Positions 27,111 through 35,708 are shown, counted from the stretch's first letter. The stretch: DNA of 64,000 bases from Lapidilactobacillus concavus DSM 17758 (GCF_001435835.1 NZ_AZFX01000080.1:1-64000), one strand, 5' to 3'. Program-made: numbers and translations. The notes: generated by a model not told the origin, from the sequence alone.

Positions 27111-27140
27111 AAAAAAAGAGCCCGCCACAATGGCAGGCTC
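27111..27140 (-). terminator. intrinsic terminator after the CPBP-like gene
   Basis: On the minus strand GAGCC-TGCCA / TGGCG-GGCTC is followed by T7. It separates the CPBP-like gene from the two-component genes. Confidence 0.88.
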
Positions 27141-27157
27141 GATGGTCTCTTATTTTT

Positions 27158-27826
27158 TTAAGCTAAGATGATCATCAGAATCGCACTGAAGATGTTTAAG
27201 CAAACGGGGACTTCAAATCGTCGTGTGTAAAGGAAACTCAAGGCGAACAGCCAGCCAAGGGAGAGTTGCAAGAAGGCAGGCATGAAGAAAGGCTGGAATT
27301 GTAACGCGGCGAAGATCAAGCCACTGATCAACATGCCAAGCACGGTGTTGATTGGCGTTGCGCGTCGGAAGAAATAATTGAAGAAGAAGCCAGTGGCGAT
27401 GAATTGCTGCAAGATTGGCAGGATGATACCGACAATCAAGATGTTGAGCCAGAACCCACCATCTTTGAGATCAAATTTCGTGACCGTCGTTTCAAATTTT
27501 GGAATGGATCCGGCAACTTGCAACCAACCAATGACTAAGTTGAGGCCACCGATAATCAGAACCAATAAAAACAAAAATCCAAAGGCATTCGCGAGGACTT
27601 TAGGCCGTGAATTCAATCTGTCTGAGAAATATTTCTGCTCCAAATTGAATTGGCGAATAAAGAAGAGCAAACTCAACGCTGCCGCCGACAAGCAGAGCAC
27701 AAGAAAGATTCCCGAAAGCTTACCCTGCTCAAACGCCTGATCTTTGAGCCAAGTCGTGATGAGAACCATCGCGATAAAAATAGTATAGCGCACAAGATTG
27801 CCAATTAATGATGCTGGACTTTTCAT
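27158..27826 (-). CDS. CPBP-like membrane protein lacking the catalytic residues
   Basis: This membrane protein of 222 residues has about six helices. The C-terminal half follows the CPBP (CAAX protease and bacteriocin-processing) pattern, but each metal or catalytic position is changed. The EExxxR motif reads QQFIAT, the FxxxH motif reads FAALQ and the final HxxxN motif reads NIFSA. It is therefore probably a pseudo-protease, perhaps an immunity, sensor or scaffold protein. ATG 27826 follows AGGG; TTG 27835 is the alternative. It lies upstream of, but is terminated before, the two-component pair. The family assignment rests on pattern only. Confidence 0.62.
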   Translation of the reverse strand: MKSPASLIGNLVRYTIFIAMVLITTWLKDQAFEQGKLSGIFLVLCLSAAALSLLFFIRQFNLEQKYFSDRLNSRPKVLANAFGFLFLLVLIIGGLNLVIGWLQVAGSIPKFETTVTKFDLKDGGFWLNILIVGIILPILQQFIATGFFFNYFFRRATPINTVLGMLISGLIFAALQFQPFFMPAFLQLSLGWLFALSFLYTRRFEVPVCLNIFSAILMIILA

Positions 27827-28037
27827 CTGATTCAACCCTAACCGATAATGTGTTTGTATTTACTAAGTATGAGCATACAATAAAGCCACTGAGATTGCGA
27901 TAATTAAGGCGACTCTTTAAAATTTCTAAAGTATTCCTCGCGTGACTGACCACTCAAATCTTGTCGTCGGCAGATTGGTTTGACGAGTCTATTTGCAAAG
28001 CTTGTTGCTGGTTAGGCGTCTTCGTTTTTGAATCCGC

Positions 28038-28066
28038 TTGACTTTTGCCAGCAGATTTTCTATGAT
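28038..28066 (+). promoter_or_regulatory. trpS promoter
   Basis: TTGACT (28038-28043), 17-bp spacer, TATGAT (28061-28066), placing the start of transcription about 28073, just before the T-box leader. The region 27836-28037 shows nothing else recognisable. Confidence 0.8.
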
Positions 28067-28095
28067 GACGTTAATAGTTGCCATGGATACAGATG

Positions 28096-28320
28096 GTCTA
28101 GGAAAGAGTAAGACGTGTGTTTATTTCAGAGAGTAGTGGGTTGCTGCAACACTATATCAACACATGTCCGAATGGATCCTAAGGGAGTCACAGGCGCAAG
28201 TCGTGACGGTAGATGATGCCTTAAATCAGTCGAGTTGGCGTGTTATTGAACGCAACTTAGGTGGTACCGCGGAAAAATTTCGTCCTATTGTGATCTTGAA
28301 GATCATCATAGGACTTTTTT
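28096..28320 (+). ncRNA. tryptophan T-box leader with terminator
   Basis: Stem I is visible: TAGGA / TCCTA at the base and GACGTGTGTT / AACACATGTC above it, with a specifier loop between. The specifier is TGG (28173-28175), i.e. Trp, matching trpS. The T-box core AGGTGGTACCGCGG ends at 28272. The terminator GTCCTAT..GATC / GATC..ATAGGAC with T6 covers 28282-28320. Uncharged tRNA-Trp should bind the TGG and the TGGT bulge and stop termination. Confidence 0.95.
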
Positions 28321-28353
28321 AATGCATTAATTTTATTTTTGGAGGAAATTCAA

Positions 28354-29370
28354 ATGGCTAAGAAAACAATTTTAACAGCGGATCGACCAACCGGTAAGCT
28401 ACACATTGGTCATTATTTAGGTTCACTCAAGAACCGTGTTGCGCTACAAAATTCAGGGGAATATAACACCTACGTTATGATTGCCGACGTGCAAGCAATG
28501 ACTGATAATGCACGTAACCCCGAGAAAATTCGTCAAAGCTTAATTCAAGTCGCCTTGGATTATTTAGCTGTCGGAATCGATCCTAAAAAATCGACGATCC
28601 TCGTGCAATCACAGATCCCCGCGCTAAATGAATTAACAATGTATTACTTGGATCTTGTGACTGTTTCACGGCTAGAGCGAAATCCAACCGTCAAAAGTGA
28701 GATTCAGCAAAAAGCCTTTGGACAATCGATCCCAGCAGGCTTCTTAGTTTATCCTGTCAGTGAAACCGCAGATATTACAGCATTTAAGGCCGATACTGTT
28801 CCTGTTGGCGATGACCAAGAACCGATGATGGAACAAGCGCGTGAGATCGTCAGAACATTCAACACCACGTATCAAACGAATGTCTTAGTTGAGCCCCAAG
28901 GCTATTTTCCACCAAAGGGACAAGGGCGCTTGCCAGGCTTAGATGGCAACGCGAAGATGAGCAAGTCGCTGAACAACGCGATCTATCTCGCCGACACCGC
29001 GGATGAACTCCGACAAAAAGTGATGTCGATGTATACCGATCCCAACCATATTCACGTCTCAGATCCCGGAAAAATTGAAGGCAATATGGTCTTCACTTAT
29101 TTGGACATTTTTGACGATGACAAGGCACATGTCGCTGAATTAAAGGCAGAATACCAGCATGGTGGTTTAGGTGATGTGAAAATTAAACGCTACCTAAATG
29201 AAGTTCTAGAAGCAACCTTTGGACCAATTCGCCAGCGCCGAGAAGAATTCGCAAAAGACATCCCAGCAGTCTACCAGATGTTAAAAGAAGGCAGCGAGCG
29301 AGCAAATGAAGTTGCAGAGCAAACCTTGCAAGAAGTAAGAGCAGCAATAGGATTAAATTATTTTGACTAG
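28354..29370 (+). CDS. trpS: tryptophanyl-tRNA synthetase
   Basis: It charges tRNA-Trp. The class I motifs are GKLHIGHY (HIGH) near the N-terminus and [10 protein letters not shown] (KMSKS) near residue 205. At 338 residues it has normal length. ATG 28354 lies eight bases after GGAGG (28341-28345); the TTG at 28339 is upstream of that site. Expression is set by the T-box leader. The first recognisable terminator downstream is at 29882, so the inverted palindromic repeat would be transcribed as its 3' untranslated region. Confidence 0.98.
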   Translation: MAKKTILTADRPTGKLHIGHYLGSLKNRVALQNSGEYNTYVMIADVQAMTDNARNPEKIRQSLIQVALDYLAVGIDPKKSTILVQSQIPALNELTMYYLDLVTVSRLERNPTVKSEIQQKAFGQSIPAGFLVYPVSETADITAFKADTVPVGDDQEPMMEQAREIVRTFNTTYQTNVLVEPQGYFPPKGQGRLPGLDGNAKMSKSLNNAIYLADTADELRQKVMSMYTDPNHIHVSDPGKIEGNMVFTYLDIFDDDKAHVAELKAEYQHGGLGDVKIKRYLNEVLEATFGPIRQRREEFAKDIPAVYQMLKEGSERANEVAEQTLQEVRAAIGLNYFD

Positions 29371-29427
29371 AGTGCGGAACAAGGCGGTTAGAGTGTGACA
29401 GCTCACGGGTTGAATTTGACCCGTCAG

Positions 29428-29860
29428 TCCACTCCGTTCCCTGACTCAGATGTGAAGGCAGAGTTGGGATGTAAAATTAAGAAGTAGAAATTCATAATTA
29501 TCACTGAGCCAGTTATTCAATAGTTTAGACTAAATCAGAAGTTGCGGAGGAAAATGGTTGTGAGGCTGTGAAAGTTCTGTTGGACTGCATGCTTCTTGCA
29601 GTCTTACAAAACGGGTAAATTGGAGACTTTGAATAGAGTGTGGAACAAGGCGGTCAGCTATCGAGCATTAACGATAACTTCTGAATGATTCGCTTGCGAA
29701 TCGTTTAGAAGTTGTTGTTAAGCACAGATAGTTGCCTTGTGGAGCACGTTTTTGAAGGCTCCAATTTTAGGCTGGAGCCATTTTTGCAGCAAGCGAAGCG
29801 CGCTACAAAAAGGCGGAAGCCGGCCCCACAGCAGGAACAACCATCTTCCGTAGCAACTTC
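29428..29860 (-). repeat. large palindromic repeat, inverted copy D (433 bp)
   Basis: It is the reverse complement counterpart of copy B, the same length, bounded by arms 29538-29570 and 29827-29860 plus the ~100-bp external tail. Differences include a paired change in one stem (GTCTGC/GCAGAC in B, GACTGC/GCAGTC here). Two changes in the 18-bp-armed palindrome leave G-U wobbles on the plus strand. The outer flank 29371-29427 repeats GAGTG-GGAACAAGGCGGT, also present inside the copy at 29636-29654. Confidence 0.88.
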
Positions 29861-29881
29861 GTCAAACCACTTCAACGCAAA

Positions 29882-29927
29882 AATGAGGCTCGAATCCAAC
29901 TAAACTGGGTTCGAGCCTCATTCCTTT
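29882..29927. terminator. bidirectional terminator between trpS and dps
   Basis: The stem AATGAGGCTCGAA / TTCGAGCCTCATT is followed by CCTTTT; convergent genes lie on both sides. Confidence 0.85.
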
Positions 29928-29939
29928 TAGCACCATGTA

Positions 29940-30416
29940 TTATGCCTGAGCATCTTGCCCAAGAAATGCATTCAGTGTCCAAATATTTTTATCAACAGCT
30001 GCTTTGAAGCCGTTCAACATATCTTGCGTTGGCCAATCTTTCTCGCTGTCGGAAATCTCCATGCCTTTCTGGTATTGATCCCGTAAATACTTGAATTGAT
30101 CTGTTAGACGTTGCATGTATTCGTTGAGTGAATATTTACCAAATTCACCAGGTTCTTCAGACAAACCAGTGTGGTCGATGAATTCTTGAGTCGTTGAATA
30201 TGGCGAACCGCCGATTGCAATCAGTCGCTCAGCAATTTCATCGAGCTGCTCATTCAGCTGATCCATGTAGTCGTCCATTAGAGGGTGCAGACGGAAAAAT
30301 TCACGACCGCGCATATACCAGTGTATTTGGTGAATGTTCACCGTTAACTGACTGATATCGGCGACAAGCTGGTTCAACTGATCTTTGGTCTGTGGATATT
30401 GATAATCGTTTTCCAT
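29940..30416 (-). CDS. dps: Dps-family ferritin-like DNA-protection protein
   Basis: It forms a dodecameric shell that oxidises and stores iron and protects DNA from peroxide. The 158-residue four-helix protein carries the inter-subunit ferroxidase residues in their expected spacing: H32, H44, D48, D59 and E63 (IHWYMRG, RLHPLMDDY, DEIAERL). It has no basic N-terminal tail, so strong DNA binding is not obvious. It has its own promoter TTGCAT-17-TATGAT. ATG 30416 follows GGAGGACATCCCC. Confidence 0.95.
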   Translation of the reverse strand: MENDYQYPQTKDQLNQLVADISQLTVNIHQIHWYMRGREFFRLHPLMDDYMDQLNEQLDEIAERLIAIGGSPYSTTQEFIDHTGLSEEPGEFGKYSLNEYMQRLTDQFKYLRDQYQKGMEISDSEKDWPTQDMLNGFKAAVDKNIWTLNAFLGQDAQA

Positions 30417-30460
30417 GGGGATGTCCTCCGTTTTTGAGTTCAGTAACTTGTTGCGAAGTC

Positions 30461-30489
30461 ATCATAACAAAGTGCTAATTTTTATGCAA
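30461..30489 (-). promoter_or_regulatory. dps promoter
   Basis: On the minus strand TTGCAT (30484-30489), 17 bp, TATGAT (30461-30466). No clear PerR or Fur box overlaps it. Confidence 0.7.
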
Positions 30490-30615
30490 AGAAAACGGTT
30501 TATATTTTATTTTGATCAAATTGATTTGAATCGTTGCGTTAATCAAATTTATGGTTCAAATTCGCAGATTTTTTAAGAAGTTTTAGCGCAGCTATCTTTA
30601 ATTTATCTGGGAAAA

Positions 30616-30699
30616 TGCTACAATACTTGTACAAACCAATTCAGTTGAGTTTATTTTTTTAAGTAAAATGGTGAAGCGCTTGATTGATTAACGCGTCAC
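30616..30699 (+). promoter_or_regulatory. MATE promoter and leader hairpin
   Basis: TGCTACAAT (30616-30624) is an extended -10, followed by the 8-bp palindrome TTGTACAA. The leader contains GGTGAAGCG / CGCGTCACC (about 30670-30700) just before the ribosome site; its loop side holds the 21-bp sequence shared with 18073-18093. Confidence 0.5.
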
Positions 30700-30716
30700 C
30701 GACATGGAGGATACTA

Positions 30717-32075
30717 TTGCGCGACTTAACTAAGGGTAAACCAATTATTCAGATTATCTTTTTTACGATTCCGTTGTTGATTGGGAATATGTTTCAACAG
30801 GTCTACACGCTATCGGATACGATTATTGTTGGGCGAACGATTGGTGTTAAGGCACTGGCCGCAGTTGGGGCAACGGGGAGCTTGTCGTTTCTGATCATCG
30901 GGATCGCGCAAGGCGCAACGAATGGATTTGCCATCATTGCCGCGCGGCGATATGGTGCCGGTGATCTACGTGGTGTCAAGCGAAGTTTTGCGACGAGTAT
31001 TGTCATCAGCTTGGCACTGTCACTGATTCTTTCGGTGATTGGATTGACATTTTGTGGTGAAATTTTACGACTCATGCAAACGCCGCCGGATATAATTGCG
31101 AACTCTTATACGTTTTTGAGTATTCAGTTTGGCGGTATTTTTGCAATTGTCGCCTATAATTTGTTTGCCAATATGATCCGGGCGATGGGCAATAGTCAAA
31201 CACCGTTATATTTTTTGATTTTTGCCTGTGTCATCAATATCGGTCTCGAACTATTATTCATTCTCGTGTTTAAATGGGGAATTGCTGGTGCGTCAGTCGC
31301 GACATTACTTGCCCAATTTATTTCGGCAATCATGTGTCTGGTCTTTATTTATCGATCATTTCCGTTATTGCAGATTTCGAAATCCGACTTCAAATTAGAG
31401 AAAGCCGAGATCAAGGAACACTTACGAATGGGATTACCGATGGGATTTCAGTCGTCGATCATTGCGATGGGTTCAGTGATTTTACAATTGATGTTGAATA
31501 CGTTGGGGTCAACATCAGTCGCTGCGTATACGGCTGCGGGACGAATCGACAGCTTGGCGACGATGCCAGCGATGTCGTTCGGTATCACGATGGCGACCTT
31601 TGCTGCTCAGAATTTGGGTGCGCGCGAATTTAATCGGATTCGTCAAGGCGTTTTGCAAACGTTGGCCGTGTCTGTGATTTTTTCCGCAGTGACTGGTGCA
31701 TTGATCATTATCTTCGGCCGGCTGCTGGTGAATCTATTCATCGGCAATAATCAACCACTTGTGACGAGCACCGCCCAAACTTATTTTCATTTCAACAGTA
31801 GCTTGTATTGGCTCTTATCGATTTTGTTCGTGGTACGTTATACGTTGCAAGGTTTAGGCCAGAGTTTAGTGCCAACCCTTGCCGGTATCATGGAATTGTT
31901 GATGCGGACGTTCGCCGGGTTAGTCTTAGTCGGAATGTTTGGCTTTGCTGGTGCAAGTATGGCCAACCCACTCGCTTGGATCGGCTCGCTACTCGTTTTG
32001 ATCAGTTCCTATGTTCGAACAATGAGACACTTGAGAAAATTAGCCGATGAGCCAGAAAACGTGATTGAGTCTTAA
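30717..32075 (+). CDS. MATE-family multidrug efflux transporter
   Basis: A sodium- or proton-coupled exporter of twelve helices (452 residues). MATE features are the N-terminal IPLLIGNMFQQVYTLSDTIIVGR, the matching second-half AMGSVILQLMLNTLGSTSVAAYTAAGRID, and small-residue-rich helices. TTG 30717 is six bases after GGAGG (30706-30710); an earlier in-frame TTG (30684) has no site. The substrate is unknown. Confidence 0.92.
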   Translation: MRDLTKGKPIIQIIFFTIPLLIGNMFQQVYTLSDTIIVGRTIGVKALAAVGATGSLSFLIIGIAQGATNGFAIIAARRYGAGDLRGVKRSFATSIVISLALSLILSVIGLTFCGEILRLMQTPPDIIANSYTFLSIQFGGIFAIVAYNLFANMIRAMGNSQTPLYFLIFACVINIGLELLFILVFKWGIAGASVATLLAQFISAIMCLVFIYRSFPLLQISKSDFKLEKAEIKEHLRMGLPMGFQSSIIAMGSVILQLMLNTLGSTSVAAYTAAGRIDSLATMPAMSFGITMATFAAQNLGAREFNRIRQGVLQTLAVSVIFSAVTGALIIIFGRLLVNLFIGNNQPLVTSTAQTYFHFNSSLYWLLSILFVVRYTLQGLGQSLVPTLAGIMELLMRTFAGLVLVGMFGFAGASMANPLAWIGSLLVLISSYVRTMRHLRKLADEPENVIES

Positions 32076-32116
32076 TCTATTTCAAAACAGTGTGCAACTT
32101 CATCGTTATCGGTGTT

Positions 32117-32149
32117 AAAAGAGCCTGCGTTTTTTACGCAGGCTCTTTT
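32117..32149. terminator. terminator after the MATE gene
   Basis: AAAAGAGCCTGCG / CGCAGGCTCTTTT hairpin with flanking A and T runs. Confidence 0.92.
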
Positions 32150-32225
32150 AATTTGTTGATTTAATTATGATGAGATAACTGTGGGTCCTGCTTTTAGGTC
32201 AGGAGGGGGCCAACTTAAAATCGCA

Positions 32226-32256
32226 AACAAAAAAGCATGCCGAATTTCAGCATGCT
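32226..32256 (-). terminator. terminator after the aldo/keto reductase gene
   Basis: On the minus strand AGCATGC / GCATGCT is followed by T7. The stretch between the two terminators (32150-32225) holds nothing recognisable. Confidence 0.8.
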
Positions 32257-32284
32257 AAGTCGAATTGATGATGAAACGTAATCG

Positions 32285-33202
32285 CTAAGGTAAATCGTTG
32301 CCAGCTGCCAAGTACAGTTCGTACCACTCCGAATGCGTGAGTGGGGCTTGGTCGGCTTCACAGATTTGGGCTAGACGTTCTGGATTGGTCGTGCCGGCGA
32401 TCACTTGGACGCTGGTTGGCAGACGTAAGATCCAGGCAGCAGCGACCGCATTAACGTTGGTGCTATATTTATCAGCCATCTTTTTCAAGACGGTGTTCAC
32501 TTCTGGAAACTTCGGATTGTCAATGAAGACGCCATCGAAGAAGCCATATTGATAAGGGCTCCATGCTTGAATCGTGATATTATTCAAGCGTGAATATTCA
32601 TAAACACTACCATCGTGGTTCGTGCTGCGTGCATCGGTCATATTTGTGTGAATGCCAAAATCGAGCATGCCCGTGTGCATCAGGCCAAGTTGTAATTGGT
32701 TAATGACCAGTGGTTGAGCAACAGCTTGTTGCAGCAATTCAATTTGCATTGGGTTGAAGTTGCTGACACCGAATTCGCGGACCTTGCCAGATTTTTGTAA
32801 TTCAAAAAAGGCTTCGGCAATTTCGTCTGGTTGCATTAAGATATCAGGGCGATGCAACAAAAGAAAATCAACGTGATCGAGTCCCATGCGCTCAAGTGAG
32901 CCATCGAGCGACTCGAGAATATGTTTCTTCGAAAAATCGTATTCACCTTTCTTGATACCAACCTTGGTTTGAATCAGGATGTCATCACGCTTGATTGAAG
33001 ATGCAGCTAGAGCATCTCCGAAACGGCGCTCGGAATCACCACCGCCATAAATGTCGGCGTTGTCGAAAAAGTTGACGCCATGTTCAACGGCAGTTTCTAG
33101 TAACTTGACAGTTTCGTCAGTCGTCTTGCTATCAATCCGCATCATGCCGAGTGCGATTTCTGATGCGTTGATATTATCTAGTCCTATGCTTACTTGACGC
33201 AT
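32285..33202 (-). CDS. aldo/keto reductase
   Basis: A cytoplasmic NADPH-dependent oxidoreductase with a TIM barrel of 305 residues. The complete catalytic tetrad is visible: D47 (NFFDNADIYG), Y52, K80 (QTKVGIKKG) and H117 (LLLHRPD). It resembles the YdhF-type subgroup. The C-terminal VIAGTTNPERLAQI is the usual cofactor-phosphate-binding region. It is monocistronic with its own terminator. The substrate is unknown. Confidence 0.92.
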   Translation of the reverse strand: MRQVSIGLDNINASEIALGMMRIDSKTTDETVKLLETAVEHGVNFFDNADIYGGGDSERRFGDALAASSIKRDDILIQTKVGIKKGEYDFSKKHILESLDGSLERMGLDHVDFLLLHRPDILMQPDEIAEAFFELQKSGKVREFGVSNFNPMQIELLQQAVAQPLVINQLQLGLMHTGMLDFGIHTNMTDARSTNHDGSVYEYSRLNNITIQAWSPYQYGFFDGVFIDNPKFPEVNTVLKKMADKYSTNVNAVAAAWILRLPTSVQVIAGTTNPERLAQICEADQAPLTHSEWYELYLAAGNDLP

Positions 33203-33268
33203 AATAGCCTCCTAAAGATCATTTTAATGCAAATGGTGCTTGCCTACATGTGGCTCAAGCTCATTATA

Positions 33269-33784
33269 CTACACACAACCAGGGACGTGAATGGTTGTGG
33301 AAGCGATGACTGAATTTTCTAATTGGCGATGAAAGTCGTTATACCAATAACCGTTGTTTAAATCAAGTCGTCGATTAAGCGCGTAGACGCATAATTGGTA
33401 GTCATGATCTTGATCGGGCGGTTGAGGGCCAACATAGTGTTGCGAAATTTTTGCATCGGTGATGTTGACCAATTTACCGGCATTGCTGTTGCGTCCTTGA
33501 ACGAAATCGGTTGAGGTCAGCTGACTAGCATTTTCAGGAATCTGAACGACTTCCTGTGGGGCTATATTTGCAGCTAACCAATGAATCCAGACGAATCCAC
33601 CAACGGGTACGGCATCGAAGTCCAAAAAAGTGAGTGCCAGACTTACCGTTCCTGCAGGAATATCGGTAATGGTCAAGGGTGGTGAGACCAAGGGATACCC
33701 TTGATAAAGTTCAGTGGATGCGGCATGTTTGCTATAACGATCTGGCAAATAACCGCTAGGGGTCAGCGGAATATCTATTTTCAT
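33269..33784 (-). CDS. PEBP/YbhB-family protein
   Basis: The 171-residue phosphatidylethanolamine-binding-protein homologue shows the ligand-site pattern LTFLDFDAVPVGGFVWIHWL (usually LxxxDPDAP..GxxxHW) and YVGPQPPDQDHDYQLCVYAL. Bacterial members are cytoplasmic with unclear function. ATG 33784 has GGAG eight bases upstream; the longer frame lacks a site. The usual DPDAP is DFDAVP here, a mild departure. A divergent promoter lies immediately upstream. Confidence 0.85.
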   Translation of the reverse strand: MKIDIPLTPSGYLPDRYSKHAASTELYQGYPLVSPPLTITDIPAGTVSLALTFLDFDAVPVGGFVWIHWLAANIAPQEVVQIPENASQLTSTDFVQGRNSNAGKLVNITDAKISQHYVGPQPPDQDHDYQLCVYALNRRLDLNNGYWYNDFHRQLENSVIASTTIHVPGCV

Positions 33785-33800
33785 CAGAACAACTCCAATC

Positions 33801-34027
33801 TTCACGATTTTATGAAATGGGCTATAATAAAGTGATGACTTGTGGTGGTTCATGCGGACCAAGCGATAGTTGGTTCAACCCCCTTAGCTAGGTAGTCGTG
33901 ATCACGGACGAATCGGAACTAAGTTCGAAGAAGTGTGAGGGATGCGGTTCGCCACCAACAATGCCAACTTTCCCGTCCATTGCTTTCTTCAATGACCATT
34001 AAAATCAATTCATCAAGGAGATAACTC
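33801..34027 (+). promoter_or_regulatory. promoter and long structured leader of the HEXXH-sirtuin operon
   Basis: TTCACG (33801-33806), 16 bp, TATAAT (33823-33828) would start a leader of about 190 nt before ATG 34028. The leader holds short stems (CCAA..TTGG near 33871, the palindrome CGTGATCACG near 33898, GGAAC..GTTCG near 33915) but no terminator. I could not match it to a known riboswitch class. Confidence 0.4.
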
Positions 34028-35002
34028 ATGACAGCATCGATTCAGCTTTCAGCGTCAGTGCTTGCTTTTCTAGAGGAAATGCGGGCGACACTTGCACCAC
34101 ACACGATTGAACTACAGCTAAAGACTTCTCAGTTACCAGCTGGATCATTTGATCCCGAGGAATTTGAAACCCGACACGATGATCAGGGTAACATTCAGAT
34201 TCCAGTTTGGAATCAAGCCTTCGCTGATTTCATTGTAGTCCATGAATTGATCCATTTACAACAAGAACGCCAGCAAATCGTTCAGATTGGATTCGTTCGT
34301 CTTGAAGATCAACAATTAGTGCAAGTTTTGTACGTGATTAGTCAAAGCTTAATGAATACGGTGTTACATCAGGGTATGCATTCGCAACTTAAGCAGTTTG
34401 AGTTATTCACTGAGCGTTTCAACTTAATTGTGCAATCAACTTTCGAGCAAGAATTGCCTGCAGAAACGGCGCAATCGAGTCATTTGCAGATTGTATTGAC
34501 CGCCCTACAAATGATGGATACCTTTACTTTCATTGGTCAAATTCCGGCGTGGCGTGTCCGTTATCCGCGCAGTTTTATGCTAGCAGAACGTATGTGGCAG
34601 TTAATGCAGGATGCGCCGCTAGCGACTAACCGACATCTTCGGCATCTGTTCTTGGCATTAAATCAGACCTTGACCGATTACTTCGAGTCAACGGAATTAG
34701 CCGCAATCGATTTGAGTCGTGATTTGATCGTCACACCGGTTTTTTCAGACCGCCAGCTAAAGCTAGACGTCCGCCAGTTATTTCAACTCTATCACGTCAC
34801 CGATTCGGCTGGCCTTTATCTTGGATTAGGGCGTAATGACCAACAAGCTGCCTTTGAACTGCGCTTGCCTAAGTTATCTGACGCTGAACAACAGGCAAAG
34901 ATGATGGGCATTTATCAATCAAAAATTGGTTCCTTTTTTGAGGCGTCTCACTTGCCATTTGCGCCACGAGATCTCGTGATTTTTGAACGGGCAGGTGACT
35001 AG
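34028..35002 (+). CDS. uncharacterised protein with an HEXXH motif
   Basis: The 324-residue soluble protein has no signal peptide or membrane span. Residues 67-80 read DFIVVHELIHLQQE, an exact HEXXH zinc-protease-like motif (H72, E73, H76) in a hydrophobic helix; a third ligand is not obvious. The remainder is helix-rich, with no family I can name securely; similar lactobacillar proteins carry the uninformative label IpaB/EvcA family. ATG 34028 follows AAGGAG. It is first of three tightly packed genes with the sirtuin (1-base gap) and chorismate mutase, so they are co-transcribed. Confidence 0.8.
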   Translation: MTASIQLSASVLAFLEEMRATLAPHTIELQLKTSQLPAGSFDPEEFETRHDDQGNIQIPVWNQAFADFIVVHELIHLQQERQQIVQIGFVRLEDQQLVQVLYVISQSLMNTVLHQGMHSQLKQFELFTERFNLIVQSTFEQELPAETAQSSHLQIVLTALQMMDTFTFIGQIPAWRVRYPRSFMLAERMWQLMQDAPLATNRHLRHLFLALNQTLTDYFESTELAAIDLSRDLIVTPVFSDRQLKLDVRQLFQLYHVTDSAGLYLGLGRNDQQAAFELRLPKLSDAEQQAKMMGIYQSKIGSFFEASHLPFAPRDLVIFERAGD

Positions 35003-35003
35003 T

Positions 35004-35708
35004 ATGTCAACTTTTGATGAATTGGTAGCGGCACTTGAGCGTGCACAACATCCGGTCTTTTTAACGGGAGCCGGCGTCTCAACTCACTCGGGTATTCCGG
35101 ATTACCGTTCGAAGACCGGAATCTACGCGGACCAAATTAGTCCTGAAGAATTGCTGAGCCACGAGAATTTGCGGCAACACCCAGCTTCGTTCTATCAGTT
35201 TGTTAAGACGCGGATGTATTATCCACAAGCCCAACCGAATCTGATTCATCGTGAAATCGCTCGTCTGTGTCAAAATGGCGGTCGGTTGATCACACAGAAT
35301 GTGGACGGTCTCGATTTAAAGGCAGGCAATCCACACGTGATCGAGTTTCACGGGGATCTTTATGACCTATACTGTCAAACTTGTGGACAACCTGTGGATG
35401 CAGCGACTTATTTGCACGACTTTCATCATCAGGCTGATCAGGGCATTATTCGTCCCCGAATTGTTTTGTACGGTGAACCAATTGACAGTGAGCGATTAAG
35501 GCAAGCGGTCATGACGATGCAACTGGCAGATCTGATCTTGATTGTTGGGACTAGTTTTCGCGTTTATCCTTTTGCACAGCTTTTGCAAGACGCGCCGGCA
35601 TCTGCCGCAATCTATGCCATTAATCGCGAACCCATTTGGGAACCTGGCATCAAGATGATCCAGGATGATGCTTTGGCGGTCTTTAAAAAAATAAGTGAGG
35701 TTTTATAA
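35004..35708 (+). CDS. sirtuin (SIR2-family NAD-dependent deacylase)
   Basis: It is predicted to remove acyl groups from lysine using NAD. The 234 residues contain the NAD-binding TGAGVSTHSGIPDYRS (21-36), QNVDGL (98-103) and catalytic H116 in EFHGDL. The zinc module is incomplete: only one CXXC pair is present (C124, C127 in YCQTCG), and the second is replaced by a segment with HH (141-142). ATG 35004 overlaps no coding sequence and has AGGTGA upstream. It ends one base before the chorismate mutase ATG. Protein deacylase activity is likely but altered specificity is possible. Confidence 0.9.
   Translation: MSTFDELVAALERAQHPVFLTGAGVSTHSGIPDYRSKTGIYADQISPEELLSHENLRQHPASFYQFVKTRMYYPQAQPNLIHREIARLCQNGGRLITQNVDGLDLKAGNPHVIEFHGDLYDLYCQTCGQPVDAATYLHDFHHQADQGIIRPRIVLYGEPIDSERLRQAVMTMQLADLILIVGTSFRVYPFAQLLQDAPASAAIYAINREPIWEPGIKMIQDDALAVFKKISEVL

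Noticed and set aside
30484-30500. Possible cre site upstream of dps (AAAGAAAACGGTTT)
   Set aside because: It lacks the TG and CA ends of the cre consensus and lies upstream of the -35.
33863-34027. Assignment of the leader before the HEXXH gene to a known riboswitch
   Set aside because: No conserved core of T-box, TPP, SAM, FMN, purine, preQ1 or similar classes could be recognised by eye.
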